From NCBI GenBank assembly GCA_938003955.1, contig CALKXE010000012.1, positions 1-37,393 of the forward strand: a stretch of 37,393 bases of DNA, given 5' to 3'. The notes under the pieces are model-generated. The model had not been told where the DNA came from and ran no database searches. It worked only from the letters and a program-made list of their open reading frames with translations. This document shows positions 18,801 to 25,280 of the stretch, in pieces (position 1 is the first letter of the stretch; each line of letters opens with the position of its first letter). Position numbers and translations under genes: made by a program. Origin of the DNA: an uncultured Saprospiraceae bacterium. Its GTDB lineage: Bacteria; Bacteroidota; Bacteroidia; Chitinophagales; Saprospiraceae.

Positions 18801-19157
18801 GAATTATGGATGTTAGGTCAAGGAGGAATGACCAACATGCAAGCCCTTAGATCGGCCACAATGAATGGTGCCGAATATCTGGGAATGGACAAAGAAATTG
18901 GATCCATAAAAGAAGGAAAACTGGCAGATATCATAGTCATAGACGGTGATCCATCCACGAACCTCATGGATACTGAAAATGTAATCTACACCATCATAAA
19001 TGGAAGAATATACGATGCCGCAACCATGAATGAAGTAGGAAACAATCCAACCAAAAGATCAAAATTCTATTGGGAAATGGAAGGAAGTGGAAATGCATAT
19101 CCATTCTTCGAAGAGACAAATAGTTTTATGGAGACACAATGTGGATGCAGGCATTAA
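15888..19157 (+). CDS. Secreted TolB-like beta-propeller fused to a metal-dependent amidohydrolase
   Basis: The 1089-residue product has a signal peptide (residues 1-21, FSLSAQ). Residues about 40-620 contain repeated PD40/TolB-type blades (ISPDGQTLAFDM, WSPNGKQILFTSD, SPDGKTLVFNALG, FSPDGKWITYVTWD). From about 650 there is an amidohydrolase of the imidazolonepropionase/prolidase-like group: IALRNAKIITMEGD and IDGNKIAYVGDG form the small beta-domain, H716 and H718 lie in GIIDVHAHLG, Lys812 in FSVKSYN is a candidate carboxylated metal ligand, histidines near 855-860 lie in DGHTSVEHN, and GSIKEGKLADIIVIDGDP closes the fold. Such fusions are annotated as peptidases or amidohydrolases of unknown substrate and act in the periplasm or outside. 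The C-terminus (TQCGCRH) has two cysteines of unknown use. It is monocistronic as far as seen. Confidence 0.9.
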   Translation: MTHIRFSILIILAIATFSLSAQDKPKWDVNNPPGESKTITINTTEGTWMNVDISPDGQTLAFDMLGDIFTMPATGGKATPIRTGLAWEVQPRWSPNGKQILFTSDAGGGDNLWTMNGDGSEAKQITKETFRLLNNGEWIPGTDFVVARKHFSSTRSLGAGEIWMYHTSGGEGIQIVKKKNDQQDINEPAVSSDGRYIYYSEDAYPGGYFQYNKDPNDQIYVIKQYDRETGKTKQITGGPGGACRPQISNDGKTLAYVRRIRTKSILFIHEMETGRDFPLFEGLSKDQQEAWAIFGAYTGFDWSPDDKSIYIWGQGKISKVDVASKKATNIPFDISVEHKLMETVEFDNPVDADELEVKVIRNAITSPDGKTLVFNALGHLYKMSLPNGTPKRMTSAEHFEFEPAFSPDGKWITYVTWDDEQMGTIKKMNLSGGRGQDVVVEKGIYRTPTFSKNGQKIAFRKEGGNGHMGYSYNVEPGIYEVAVNGGKSTLLTPQGEYPQYSADGKKLFVTKGGYVFGNIKKSFEAYDFEKKTTETIFNTKYTTQFTPSPDNKWVAFTELYKVYIAPMPMTGQPFGLSAKTKAVPVAQVAKDAGINLHWSSNSKKLHWTLGNEYFTEELTDRFLFLEGAVDSIPPIDTVGLKINLTVDMDKPTGKIALRNAKIITMEGDQIIENGTVLIDGNKIAYVGDGKGLRLDSNTKIIDLEGKTIMPGIIDVHAHLGAFRGGISPQKHWQYYTNLAYGITTTHDPSVNTEITFAQSEMVKSGEMVGPRIFSTGTILYGADGDFKAVINNLEDAKSALRRTKAYGAFSVKSYNQPRRNQRQQIIEAARQLGIRVVPEGGSFFYHNMSMVADGHTSVEHNIPVAPLYKDIIDFWSATNTSNTPTLIVNYGGLNGEYYWYQNTKVWEKDRLLTFTPRPIIDSRSRHRTMAPQEEYDNGHILTSQSCKKLQDAGVNINLGAHGQIQGLGAHWELWMLGQGGMTNMQALRSATMNGAEYLGMDKEIGSIKEGKLADIIVIDGDPSTNLMDTENVIYTIINGRIYDAATMNEVGNNPTKRSKFYWEMEGSGNAYPFFEETNSFMETQCGCRH

Positions 19158-19161
19158 AGTT

Positions 19162-19198
19162 AGTTGATGAGTCTTTGAGTTGATGAGTTGATGAGTTT
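19162..19198 (+). repeat. Short 8-nt-period tandem repeat after the amidohydrolase gene
   Basis: The motif AGTTGATGAG recurs at 19162-19171 and 19178-19187, and GAGTTGAT runs in tandem at about 19177-19192 before a T run. It is too short to be a CRISPR array; a slippage-type minisatellite is the simplest reading. Confidence 0.55.
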
Positions 19199-19346
19199 TT
19201 TGGAACGTTCAATATTGAAAGATCATTGAGCAGCTGCGATCGGTCCAGAGATTTTGTATAGCAATTTATAGAATTTCGGCCAAAACTCGTCGGTGAACTG
19301 TCTTCAAGCACTAAAATTTTCTTGCATAGAATGATCTAACTATCCA

Positions 19347-19400
19347 AAAGTCGAACAGTCGAACGATCGAAAAGTACAACGGTCGAAAAATCGACTAGTC
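19347..19400 (+). repeat. Degenerate 8-nt minisatellite upstream of the cysteine-cluster gene
   Basis: Six consecutive 8-mers read AAAGTCGA, ACAGTCGA, ACGATCGA, AAAGTACA, ACGGTCGA, AAAATCGA, followed by a partial CTAGTC. The consensus is roughly AxRGTCGA. The array ends 20 nt before the ATG at 19420, so it lies in the leader or promoter of that gene and changes in copy number could alter expression. Confidence 0.75.
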
Positions 19401-19419
19401 TAAACAAAAAAAACAAAAA

Positions 19420-20181
19420 ATGTCAACCCATATTCCATTCATTCATAACTATTGCGACAGGTGGTGCGAACGATGCCCCATGACATCTCGATGTGCTATC
19501 TATGTCCCTAGTGAAGAAGGAGCGTTAAAGAAAAACACGGACGATGAGAATGAGGAACTATGGAAAAGTGTTGGCGAAAACCTACTGAAAGCAGCAGCAA
19601 TAATCTCAAAAGAAATAGAGAAAAGAGGTATAGTTATTACTGAAGAAGACAACCTCAGAGCGGCACAAGAACTAGAGGATAAAATGGAATTCACTGATAA
19701 TCATGAGTTGACCCAGCTGAGTGAACAATACTGGACAGAAGCCCGACCAATATTAAAAGAAATCAACTTGGAGAGGTTCGGGGAAAAATCACTCCAAGAA
19801 GTAGAACTAGGCATAAAAGAAGAAACGCAACAACATAAACTATTTGAGCAAGTAGAGGTGAATCTTGAAATCATACACTTCTATCTTTTCTTTATCAATA
19901 TGAAATGTAAAAGAGCACTATCTGGATTGCATAACGTCTTAGAAAATGGAGCAGAGGAACAAGAAGAGTTTGACATTCCAAATGACATGCTTGGGTCAGC
20001 AAAGATAGCACTCATCACTACTAGAAGATCTATTGGAGCATGGGCACTGATGATGGAACATAATATATTTTCGGAAGACAAGGCATTACCATTACTCGCT
20101 AAATTGCAGAGAATAGAAAGTATGATTCAACGTTATTTTCCTGAAGCATCGGCTTATAGGAGACCTGGGTTTGATGATTAG
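19420..20181 (+). CDS. Conserved-looking protein with N-terminal four-cysteine cluster
   Basis: The 253-residue product has no signal peptide and no membrane segment. Close to the start is a cysteine cluster, C12-x3-C16-x2-C19-x5-C25 (YCDRWCERCPMTSRC), which resembles a metal or iron-sulfur binding site; the residues HNYCDRWCERC are the most distinctive part. The remainder is acidic and mostly helical (residues about 35-240), with no domain I recognise. The C-terminal half includes ALITTRRSIGAWALMMEH and an amphipathic helix before the end. The gene stands alone, following repeats at 19162-19400. Function unknown; a cytoplasmic metal-binding or redox-sensing protein is only a guess from the cluster. 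Confidence 0.7.
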   Translation: MSTHIPFIHNYCDRWCERCPMTSRCAIYVPSEEGALKKNTDDENEELWKSVGENLLKAAAIISKEIEKRGIVITEEDNLRAAQELEDKMEFTDNHELTQLSEQYWTEARPILKEINLERFGEKSLQEVELGIKEETQQHKLFEQVEVNLEIIHFYLFFINMKCKRALSGLHNVLENGAEEQEEFDIPNDMLGSAKIALITTRRSIGAWALMMEHNIFSEDKALPLLAKLQRIESMIQRYFPEASAYRRPGFDD

Positions 20182-20616
20182 TTTGTTCATATACTTTCTT
20201 CCGCAACCTCATTCTTCTCCAACTCACTAGATTAAGTCTTGTAATTAACTAATTGCTAAAACATGATACTTTTGATGATGATAATATTTGTAAAAGTAGT
20301 ACTGTTTTTAACCTAATCTTCCGCTCGCCGCTCAGGCTTTCATTTTTGGCTTGATCCAAAAACGAAACAAAAAAATCAAGGCCGTACTTTGTGTTTAACG
20401 CATTTTAAATTACCATTTGCCTAAAATCAAAAAACTCACCTCCTATTGTCGGTTCAAACAGTTTTGATTTTTTGACGTCAAATTGCAATCTAAAATACTA
20501 CACAAACTAATGCCATTTAAAACTGTGCAAGCAAGCTAATTTCTATGTTTTAATTGATGTTATTCAAGTCTTTTAACTCATTACTAAAACCGGAAGATAA
20601 CATAATAAAAATAACG
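20182..20616. other. Non-coding interval with two inverted repeats, possible repetitive element
   Basis: No gene is seen. TTTTTGG-CTTGAT-CCAAAAA (20343-20362) forms a 7-bp stem, and GGCTTGAT is partly complementary to ATCAAGGCC at 20375-20383. A second perfect 10-bp pair, AAAATCAAAA (20423-20432) and TTTTGATTTT (20462-20471), brackets about 29 nt. The segment from about 20320 to 20472 is less AT-rich in places and looks like a dispersed element of Bacteroidota genomes, but that is an impression from memory. Confidence 0.45.
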
Positions 20617-20904
20617 TTATCCAAAAACAGGTATTTCATCTAATTCACTTCCAAGCTTAATCATCTCTTCTTCCACATCGAAATCGTTTTGTAGTCCCAA
20701 CCAAAAGTTTACAGATGTTCCAAAATATTTCGATAGTCTTATTGCAGTATTCGCTGTTATTCGTATTCTGCTTTTAATTATCTGACTGGTTCTTGTTTGA
20801 GGGATACCGATATCTTTTGATAGCCTATATGCACTAATGGCCATAGGTTTAAGAAACTCTTCCAATAAAACCTCACCGGGATGTATATTCGCCAATTTAC
20901 CCAT
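20617..20904 (-). CDS. higA: HigA-type XRE-family antitoxin
   Basis: HigA binds and neutralises the HigB mRNA interferase and represses its own promoter. The 95-residue protein has the family opening HPGEVLLEEFLKPM (residues about 8-21), then a helix-turn-helix region at about 23-60 (AYRLSKDIGIPQTRTSQIIK, ITANTAIRLSKYFG) and the usual FWLGLQNDFD before a short acidic tail. Size and order are typical. Its ATG (20902-20904) overlaps the end of the upstream higB frame by 8 nt (ATGGGTAA), the normal toxin-first order of higBA. The gene is intact, while its toxin partner is broken, so it is an orphan antitoxin that may still act as a repressor at the palindrome at 21192-21212. Confidence 0.92.
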   Translation of the reverse strand: MGKLANIHPGEVLLEEFLKPMAISAYRLSKDIGIPQTRTSQIIKSRIRITANTAIRLSKYFGTSVNFWLGLQNDFDVEEEMIKLGSELDEIPVFG

Positions 20905-21178
20905 GATAATCTTCTATTTTAACTTGTTCAGCATTATGGTTTATCCATTCAAAAGTGAACCTCCATTGCCTATTTATTCTTATTGAATAAAGGCCTCTAA
21001 GGTCTCCTTTCAATTTCTCCTATCTATTCGCTGGAGGAATTCTTAAGTCATTTATATTCTGTGCATTATTTAGCATCCTCAATTTTCTTCTTGCAATGGA
21101 TTGCATTTCGTTTGGCAATTTACTCGAAAAGCTTCCTTTCCAGATCTTTTCAGCTTCGCTATCTTGAAAGGAGTTTAT
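20897..21178 (-). pseudogene. higB: higB toxin with internal amber stop and no standard start codon
   Basis: Translating the minus strand from 21178 gives 93 codons that fit HigB (RelE superfamily mRNA interferase) throughout: NSFQDSEAEKIW, then ARRKLRMLNNA, NDLRIPPANR, a TAG at codon 53 (21020-21022), then EKLKGDLRGLYSIRINRQWR, FTFEW and VKIEDYHG, ending at TAA (20897-20899). Family members read NRLExLKGD, so the TAG replaces a Leu codon, most simply TTG to TAG. The frame has an upstream TAA and no ATG, GTG or TTG before codon 2; codon 1 would be ATA where ATG is expected. The first internal Met is codon 25. With two lesions the toxin should be inactive. All other residues seem well kept, so the damage looks recent. 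Sequencing error is possible for the TAG. Confidence 0.85.
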
Positions 21179-21185
21179 ATTTATT

Positions 21186-21216
21186 TAAAAATACTAACGT
21201 TAAACGTTAGTAACAA
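21186..21216 (-). promoter_or_regulatory. higBA promoter with palindromic HigA operator
   Basis: TACTAACGTT-A-AACGTTAGTA (21192-21212) is a perfect 21-bp palindrome. On the minus strand it lies between a TTG (21214-21216) and a TATTTTTA box (21186-21193) with a 20-nt gap, which matches the TTG / TAnnTTTG spacing of Bacteroidota promoters. A repressor bound there would block RNA polymerase directly. The predicted start of transcription falls next to the higB frame, leaving almost no leader. Confidence 0.7.
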
Positions 21217-21261
21217 TATTCATTATTCCACAGCTCGAAGAGAAATTATGCTAGTAAGTAA

Positions 21262-21408
21262 AAAAGGTCCTAAATTTGAATGCCCCTCCACAAGCGGATG
21301 TACCATACGCCAAAAATTCCCCAAACCTAAAGGTCGAAAATCGGATTCTTTTTGTGATAAGCCGTTTTTATAAGAACATCTTTTTTTTACCCCGATAATA
21401 AGCATTGG
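21262..21408 (+). repeat. Dispersed repeat of about 147 nt, copy upstream of truA
   Basis: The block begins AAAAGGTCCTAAATTTGAAT, contains CCACAAGCGGATGTAC, and in its last 75 nt ATAAGCCGTTTTTAT, a run of eight T, and ACCCCGATAATAAGCAT. The same order and length are found at 32037-32183. It ends 94 nt before truA. Non-coding; an ORF across it has no support. Confidence 0.7.
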
Positions 21409-21502
21409 AAAATCTAAATAATCAATTAATAATCTCTCCCTACCCCAACTCACTAAATTAAATATATTCCATATGTTTACAATTGAAAACTAACAATCAA
21501 AA

Positions 21503-22270
21503 ATGCGGTACTTCGTAAGGTGTAAATATAATGGGACTGACTTCCACGGCTGGCAAGCTCAAAAAAACACACCTGATACTATACAAGGTAATATAGAAAG
21601 AGCACTTCATGTCTTTCTGCCAGACAATCCCGAGATAATAGGATGCGGTAGGACAGACGCTGGAGTACATGCATCAGAGTACTATTTTCACTTCGATAGC
21701 ATAGCGTTTGATCTTGGATTGATGAAGTATAAGCTGAATAGCATTCTTCCTTTTGCGATTATAATAACTAATGTAATCATAGTCCATGATGATGCCCATA
21801 CTCGATATGATGCTAATAAGCGAGCTTACACCTATCATATCGTTGCAGAGCGGGATCCATTCAGACAATGGACAACACACCGATTTCCCCTATTAGAAAA
21901 AATAAAACTACACGATCTTAATAAAGCTGCCAAACTTCTCTTGGAATATGAAGACTTCGAATCATTCTGTAAAAATGGATCCGACGAAAAGCATAAAAGG
22001 TGTACCATGTACCGAAGTGAATGGATACAAACTGATGTAGGATATACCTATCATGTGGAAGCTAATCGTTTCCTAAGAGGCATGATACGGCTAATCGTAG
22101 GGATGTGTCTAAATGTAGCAAGAGGCCAAGTAACAATAGAGGAAGTAAAGTACGCAATGGACAACAGGAAGAGATTAGAAAAAGATTGGAGTGTTGCTGC
22201 TAGAGGCCTGTTTTTAAGCAAGATAGAATATCCGTTTATTCAGAATGGATTGTATCATAAAGATGATTGA
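21503..22270 (+). CDS. truA: tRNA pseudouridine synthase A (positions 38-40)
   Basis: TruA isomerises uridines 38-40 in the anticodon arm of many tRNAs. The 255-residue product starts MRYFVRCKYNGTDFHGWQ, the family opening, and carries the catalytic Asp52 in GCGRTDAGVHA. Further typical pieces are NKRAYTYHI, FESFCKNGSD (close to the family's FxxFxK), and the C-terminal EANRFLRGMIRLIVG. Length is normal. The gene is followed after 42 nt by the HAD gene on the same strand, so a two-gene transcript is likely. A long copy of the dispersed repeat precedes it. Confidence 0.93.
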   Translation: MRYFVRCKYNGTDFHGWQAQKNTPDTIQGNIERALHVFLPDNPEIIGCGRTDAGVHASEYYFHFDSIAFDLGLMKYKLNSILPFAIIITNVIIVHDDAHTRYDANKRAYTYHIVAERDPFRQWTTHRFPLLEKIKLHDLNKAAKLLLEYEDFESFCKNGSDEKHKRCTMYRSEWIQTDVGYTYHVEANRFLRGMIRLIVGMCLNVARGQVTIEEVKYAMDNRKRLEKDWSVAARGLFLSKIEYPFIQNGLYHKDD

Positions 22271-22312
22271 ACATAATGGTTGATTTTCTTGATGCAATAA
22301 AATTTTAAACAA

Positions 22313-22954
22313 ATGAAATACAAATGCATAATTTTTGACTGTGATGGCGTACTTGTCGACAGCGAGAAAATATCAAGTAAAGTACTAGTCGATATGGCTA
22401 ATGCTCTTGGTGCAACGATTGATATGGAGTATGCTGAACTTAACTTTACGGGTAAGTCCCTAGAAAGTGTCTTTCTAATCATCGAAAATCTAACAGGCAA
22501 AAAACTTCCTGAAAATCACGAGCGAGATTATAGAGATCAAACTTTTGAAACTTTTAAGTCCGAACTCCAACCTATAAAAGGAATTCATAAATTACTAGAT
22601 GGAATTTCAGTTCCTTTTTGTGTCGCTTCTAATGGCCCAGTAGATAAAATGTTACTGAACCTATCGATTACGAATCTTCTCGATAAGTTCGAAAATAGAA
22701 TATTCAGTGCTTATCAGATTAAGAGATGGAAGCCAGATCCAGAATTATTCTTACATGCAGCCAAAGAGATGGGATTTACACCAAGCGAATGTGTCGTTAT
22801 CGAAGATAGTATGGCAGGTATAAAAGCAGCCCGAAAAGGAGGTTTTGATGTCTTCGGATTCGCCAATAAACATAATAGTGAGGATTTCGAAAAAGAAGGA
22901 GCAACTGTCTTTTATGAAATGGAAAACTTAATCGAATTATTGAATAATAATTGA
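22313..22954 (+). CDS. HAD-superfamily IA phosphatase, beta-phosphoglucomutase-like
   Basis: The 213-residue product is a haloacid-dehalogenase hydrolase. Motif I is FDCDGVLVDSE with nucleophile Asp9 and acid/base Asp11; motif II is near residues 100-104 (CVASNGP), motif III Lys near 138-140 in RWKPDPELF, and motif IV VVIEDSMAGIKAARKGG (about 160-176). A helical cap lies between motifs I and II, as in class IA phosphatases such as YieH, Gph or PgmB. The substrate cannot be told; a sugar or 6-phosphogluconate phosphatase is plausible. It lies 42 nt after truA and is probably cotranscribed with it. Confidence 0.88.
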   Translation: MKYKCIIFDCDGVLVDSEKISSKVLVDMANALGATIDMEYAELNFTGKSLESVFLIIENLTGKKLPENHERDYRDQTFETFKSELQPIKGIHKLLDGISVPFCVASNGPVDKMLLNLSITNLLDKFENRIFSAYQIKRWKPDPELFLHAAKEMGFTPSECVVIEDSMAGIKAARKGGFDVFGFANKHNSEDFEKEGATVFYEMENLIELLNNN

Positions 22955-23041
22955 AATTAGAATCACTCACTTAATATAAAAAATCAGCAAATTATTGTAT
23001 CGACCCAAAACCGAATACGCTAAGCAAAAAATAAACTTACC

Positions 23042-24532
23042 ATGAAAGAATTACCAAAACGAATCACCCTTATTGGAGCTGGGATCATGAGTGCTACATT
23101 AGGTATCCTCATCAAAAAATTAATGCCAGATTCTATCATTGACATATACGAAAGGTTAGATAAAATCGGTGCAGAAAGTTCTGATGCATGGAACAATGCA
23201 GGTACTGGTCATTCGGCTTTTTGCGAACTCAATTATACACCAACCAATGAAGATGGATCAATCAATATCGATAAAGCTGTAAAAATTGGAGGCCAATTCG
23301 AAGTCTCAAAACAATTCTGGTCGTATCTAGCCGAGTCTGACATGGTCGACACTAAGGTTCCGTTTATAAATGACATCGATCATATGAGTTTTGTCTGGGG
23401 TGCAGACAATGTAGAATTCCTAAAAAAGCGATATGCGGCACTTACTCAACATGCCATGTTTGAAGATATGATCTATTCAGAAGATCATGACCAAATCGCA
23501 AAATGGACTCCGCTGATGATGAAAAACAGAGAGATCAATGAGCCTCTCGCTGTTACAAGAATGGAAATCGGAACGGATGTAAACTTTGGAGCTGTAACCA
23601 GAGATATGATCGGATATTTGAAAAATAGTGATAATGTAAATATCCACCTTGCGCATGAGATCCAAGACCTAACGCAAACCGATGATGGAAAATGGGCTAT
23701 TGACATTGAGAACTTAGAAACCAAAAAAGAATTTACAGCAGAGGCTGACTATGTATTTATTGGAGCTGGCGGTGGGTCTCTCATTCTATTAGAAAAATCT
23801 GACATCCCAGAAGGGCGAGGTTATGGAGGCTTTCCAGTCAGTGGTCAATGGTTAAGATGTGATAATCCTGAGGTAATCGCTAAACATGAAGCAAAAGTCT
23901 ACGGCAAGGCATCTACAGGCTCACCTCCCATGTCTGTTCCTCACTTAGACACAAGAATAATAGATGGTCAGAGATGCTTATTATTTGGCCCATACGCTGG
24001 ATTCTCTACTAAGTTTCTCAAAAATGGTTCTTATTGGGATCTGCCATTATCCATTGAGATGCATAATGTTTGGCCTATGCTTTCTGCGGGTCTAAACAAT
24101 ATTGATCTTACTAAATATCTGGTAGAACAGGTATTCCAATCAATGGATGATCGATTAGATTTCCTCAAGTTATATTATCCAGAAGCTAACGCAGATGATT
24201 GGAAGTTAGAAATTGCAGGACAGCGAGTTCAAATAATAAAAAAGGATGAAAAAGATGGAGGGGTACTCAAATTTGGAACTGAAGTAGTAACAAATGAGGA
24301 CACAACCTTATCAGCGTTATTAGGAGCTTCTCCAGGAGCGTCGACTTCCGTTTCTATTATGATCGATGTACTTAAAAAGTCGTTCCCAGATCATATGGAA
24401 TCTGAAGAATGGATATCAAAAATGGTAGAAATGATTCCTACTTATGGTAAATCGTTAGTGGATGATAGAGCACTACTCCATAAAACAAGAAATAGAACTA
24501 CACGTGCATTGAAATTGGAATCAGAAAGTTAA
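23042..24532 (+). CDS. mqo: Malate:quinone oxidoreductase
   Basis: Mqo oxidises malate to oxaloacetate with FAD and passes electrons to the quinone pool; it is a peripheral membrane enzyme of the citric acid cycle. The 496-residue product has the FAD-binding GAGIMSATLG at residues 12-21, then the family signature AESSDAWNNAGTGHSAFCELNYTP and the FPVSGQWLRCDNPEV block. The final third includes GASPGASTSVSIM. Length is as expected for the family. It starts with ATG 87 nt after the HAD gene; whether it shares that transcript is unclear. It ends 2 nt from the stop of the convergent DUF6463-like gene. Confidence 0.95.
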   Translation: MKELPKRITLIGAGIMSATLGILIKKLMPDSIIDIYERLDKIGAESSDAWNNAGTGHSAFCELNYTPTNEDGSINIDKAVKIGGQFEVSKQFWSYLAESDMVDTKVPFINDIDHMSFVWGADNVEFLKKRYAALTQHAMFEDMIYSEDHDQIAKWTPLMMKNREINEPLAVTRMEIGTDVNFGAVTRDMIGYLKNSDNVNIHLAHEIQDLTQTDDGKWAIDIENLETKKEFTAEADYVFIGAGGGSLILLEKSDIPEGRGYGGFPVSGQWLRCDNPEVIAKHEAKVYGKASTGSPPMSVPHLDTRIIDGQRCLLFGPYAGFSTKFLKNGSYWDLPLSIEMHNVWPMLSAGLNNIDLTKYLVEQVFQSMDDRLDFLKLYYPEANADDWKLEIAGQRVQIIKKDEKDGGVLKFGTEVVTNEDTTLSALLGASPGASTSVSIMIDVLKKSFPDHMESEEWISKMVEMIPTYGKSLVDDRALLHKTRNRTTRALKLESES

Positions 24533-24534
24533 TT

Positions 24535-24945
24535 TTAAAAGGATGCTTTAGAAGTCCGATTGTTCGTATATAACATATAGAATGCATGTGGTAACATTAA
24601 AAAAGTCATTCCCGAAAAAGGAATCATATATACACCGATAAGTACAATTATCAAATAAGCCCAAATAAAGTTTTGAGGCAATGACCCTGTTGTCTTTTCT
24701 ATATAACTGACCAATATCCCCAAAGGAATCATTATCAATCCAAAATAGACAAACCAAAAAGCCGCAAAACTCTCAAAATTCATAACCCCATTCAATAGAG
24801 GAAACTCTTTTAAACCGTCACTTATCTTGAAAAATAAATTGCTCGCAAAACCTAAGAATTGACTTCCAAATGCAAAAGGGCTAACTCCTAGAATTGTGTG
24901 AATAACCCCTAAGAAGATTAAAAAATTGCCGTTTGAAAATTTCAT
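24535..24945 (-). CDS. Small four-helix membrane protein, DUF6463-like
   Basis: The 136-residue product has about four membrane segments (residues about 8-26, 51-80, 90-112 and 112-128). The opening GNFLIFLGVIHTILGV, with Gly and His on one helix, is the DUF6463 pattern as I remember it. No enzymatic motif is present. Its stop lies 2 nt from the mqo stop in convergent orientation, so the two transcripts must overlap or end within each other's coding sequence. Function unknown. Confidence 0.7.
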   Translation of the reverse strand: MKFSNGNFLIFLGVIHTILGVSPFAFGSQFLGFASNLFFKISDGLKEFPLLNGVMNFESFAAFWFVYFGLIMIPLGILVSYIEKTTGSLPQNFIWAYLIIVLIGVYMIPFSGMTFLMLPHAFYMLYTNNRTSKASF

Positions 24946-24988
24946 ATTTATATTATTGCTCTTGGTGATTAAGTATACAACAACAATC

Positions 24989-25123
24989 TTAAACTTCTGT
25001 TTTTACTTTATTTATTCCTAAAATATTCAATAAGCTCATCGGTAAAAAGAAAACCCATTCGTCATCTAGCAAATTATAGTAAAACAGAGCGGCAATAGAA
25101 GCTAAACGAGATGATAAATTCAA
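24989..25123 (-). CDS. Possible small membrane protein or gene remnant without ATG
   Basis: On the minus strand an open frame ends at TAA 24989-24991. It reads LNLSSRLASIAALFYYNLLD, then DEWVFFLPMSLLNILGI and NKVKTEV. A TTG at 25121-25123 would give 44 residues. The frame stays open about 17 codons further up (CINVEAIKFVRY) but has no ATG. The composition, hydrophobic with an amphipathic end, looks protein-like and it lies just upstream of the DUF6463-like gene, so it may be a small protein or the 3' end of a decayed membrane-protein gene. The rest of the interval up to 25280 is AT-rich with no gene; TATATTTA at 25242-25249 may be the -7 box of the next gene. Confidence 0.3.
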   Translation of the reverse strand: MNLSSRLASIAALFYYNLLDDEWVFFLPMSLLNILGINKVKTEV

Positions 25124-25280
25124 ATATCTAACAAATTTTATAGCTTCAACATTGATGCATATTTTTTAAAAATATATTATTTACTTATCTTATATACGGA
25201 CATGTAGATATATATTTCACTTATCAACAAACTAAATGCCGTATATTTAACGTATTGTTATAGTAGCAAGACAAATAAAC

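Noticed and set aside
19347..19400. CRISPR array.
   Set aside because: Units are 8 nt without spacers and no cas genes are near; it is a minisatellite.
21101..21373. A 90-codon plus-strand ORF that crosses the higB region and the dispersed repeat.
   Set aside because: It is antisense to the higB pseudogene and translates the repeat; the HigB frame on the other strand explains the sequence much better.
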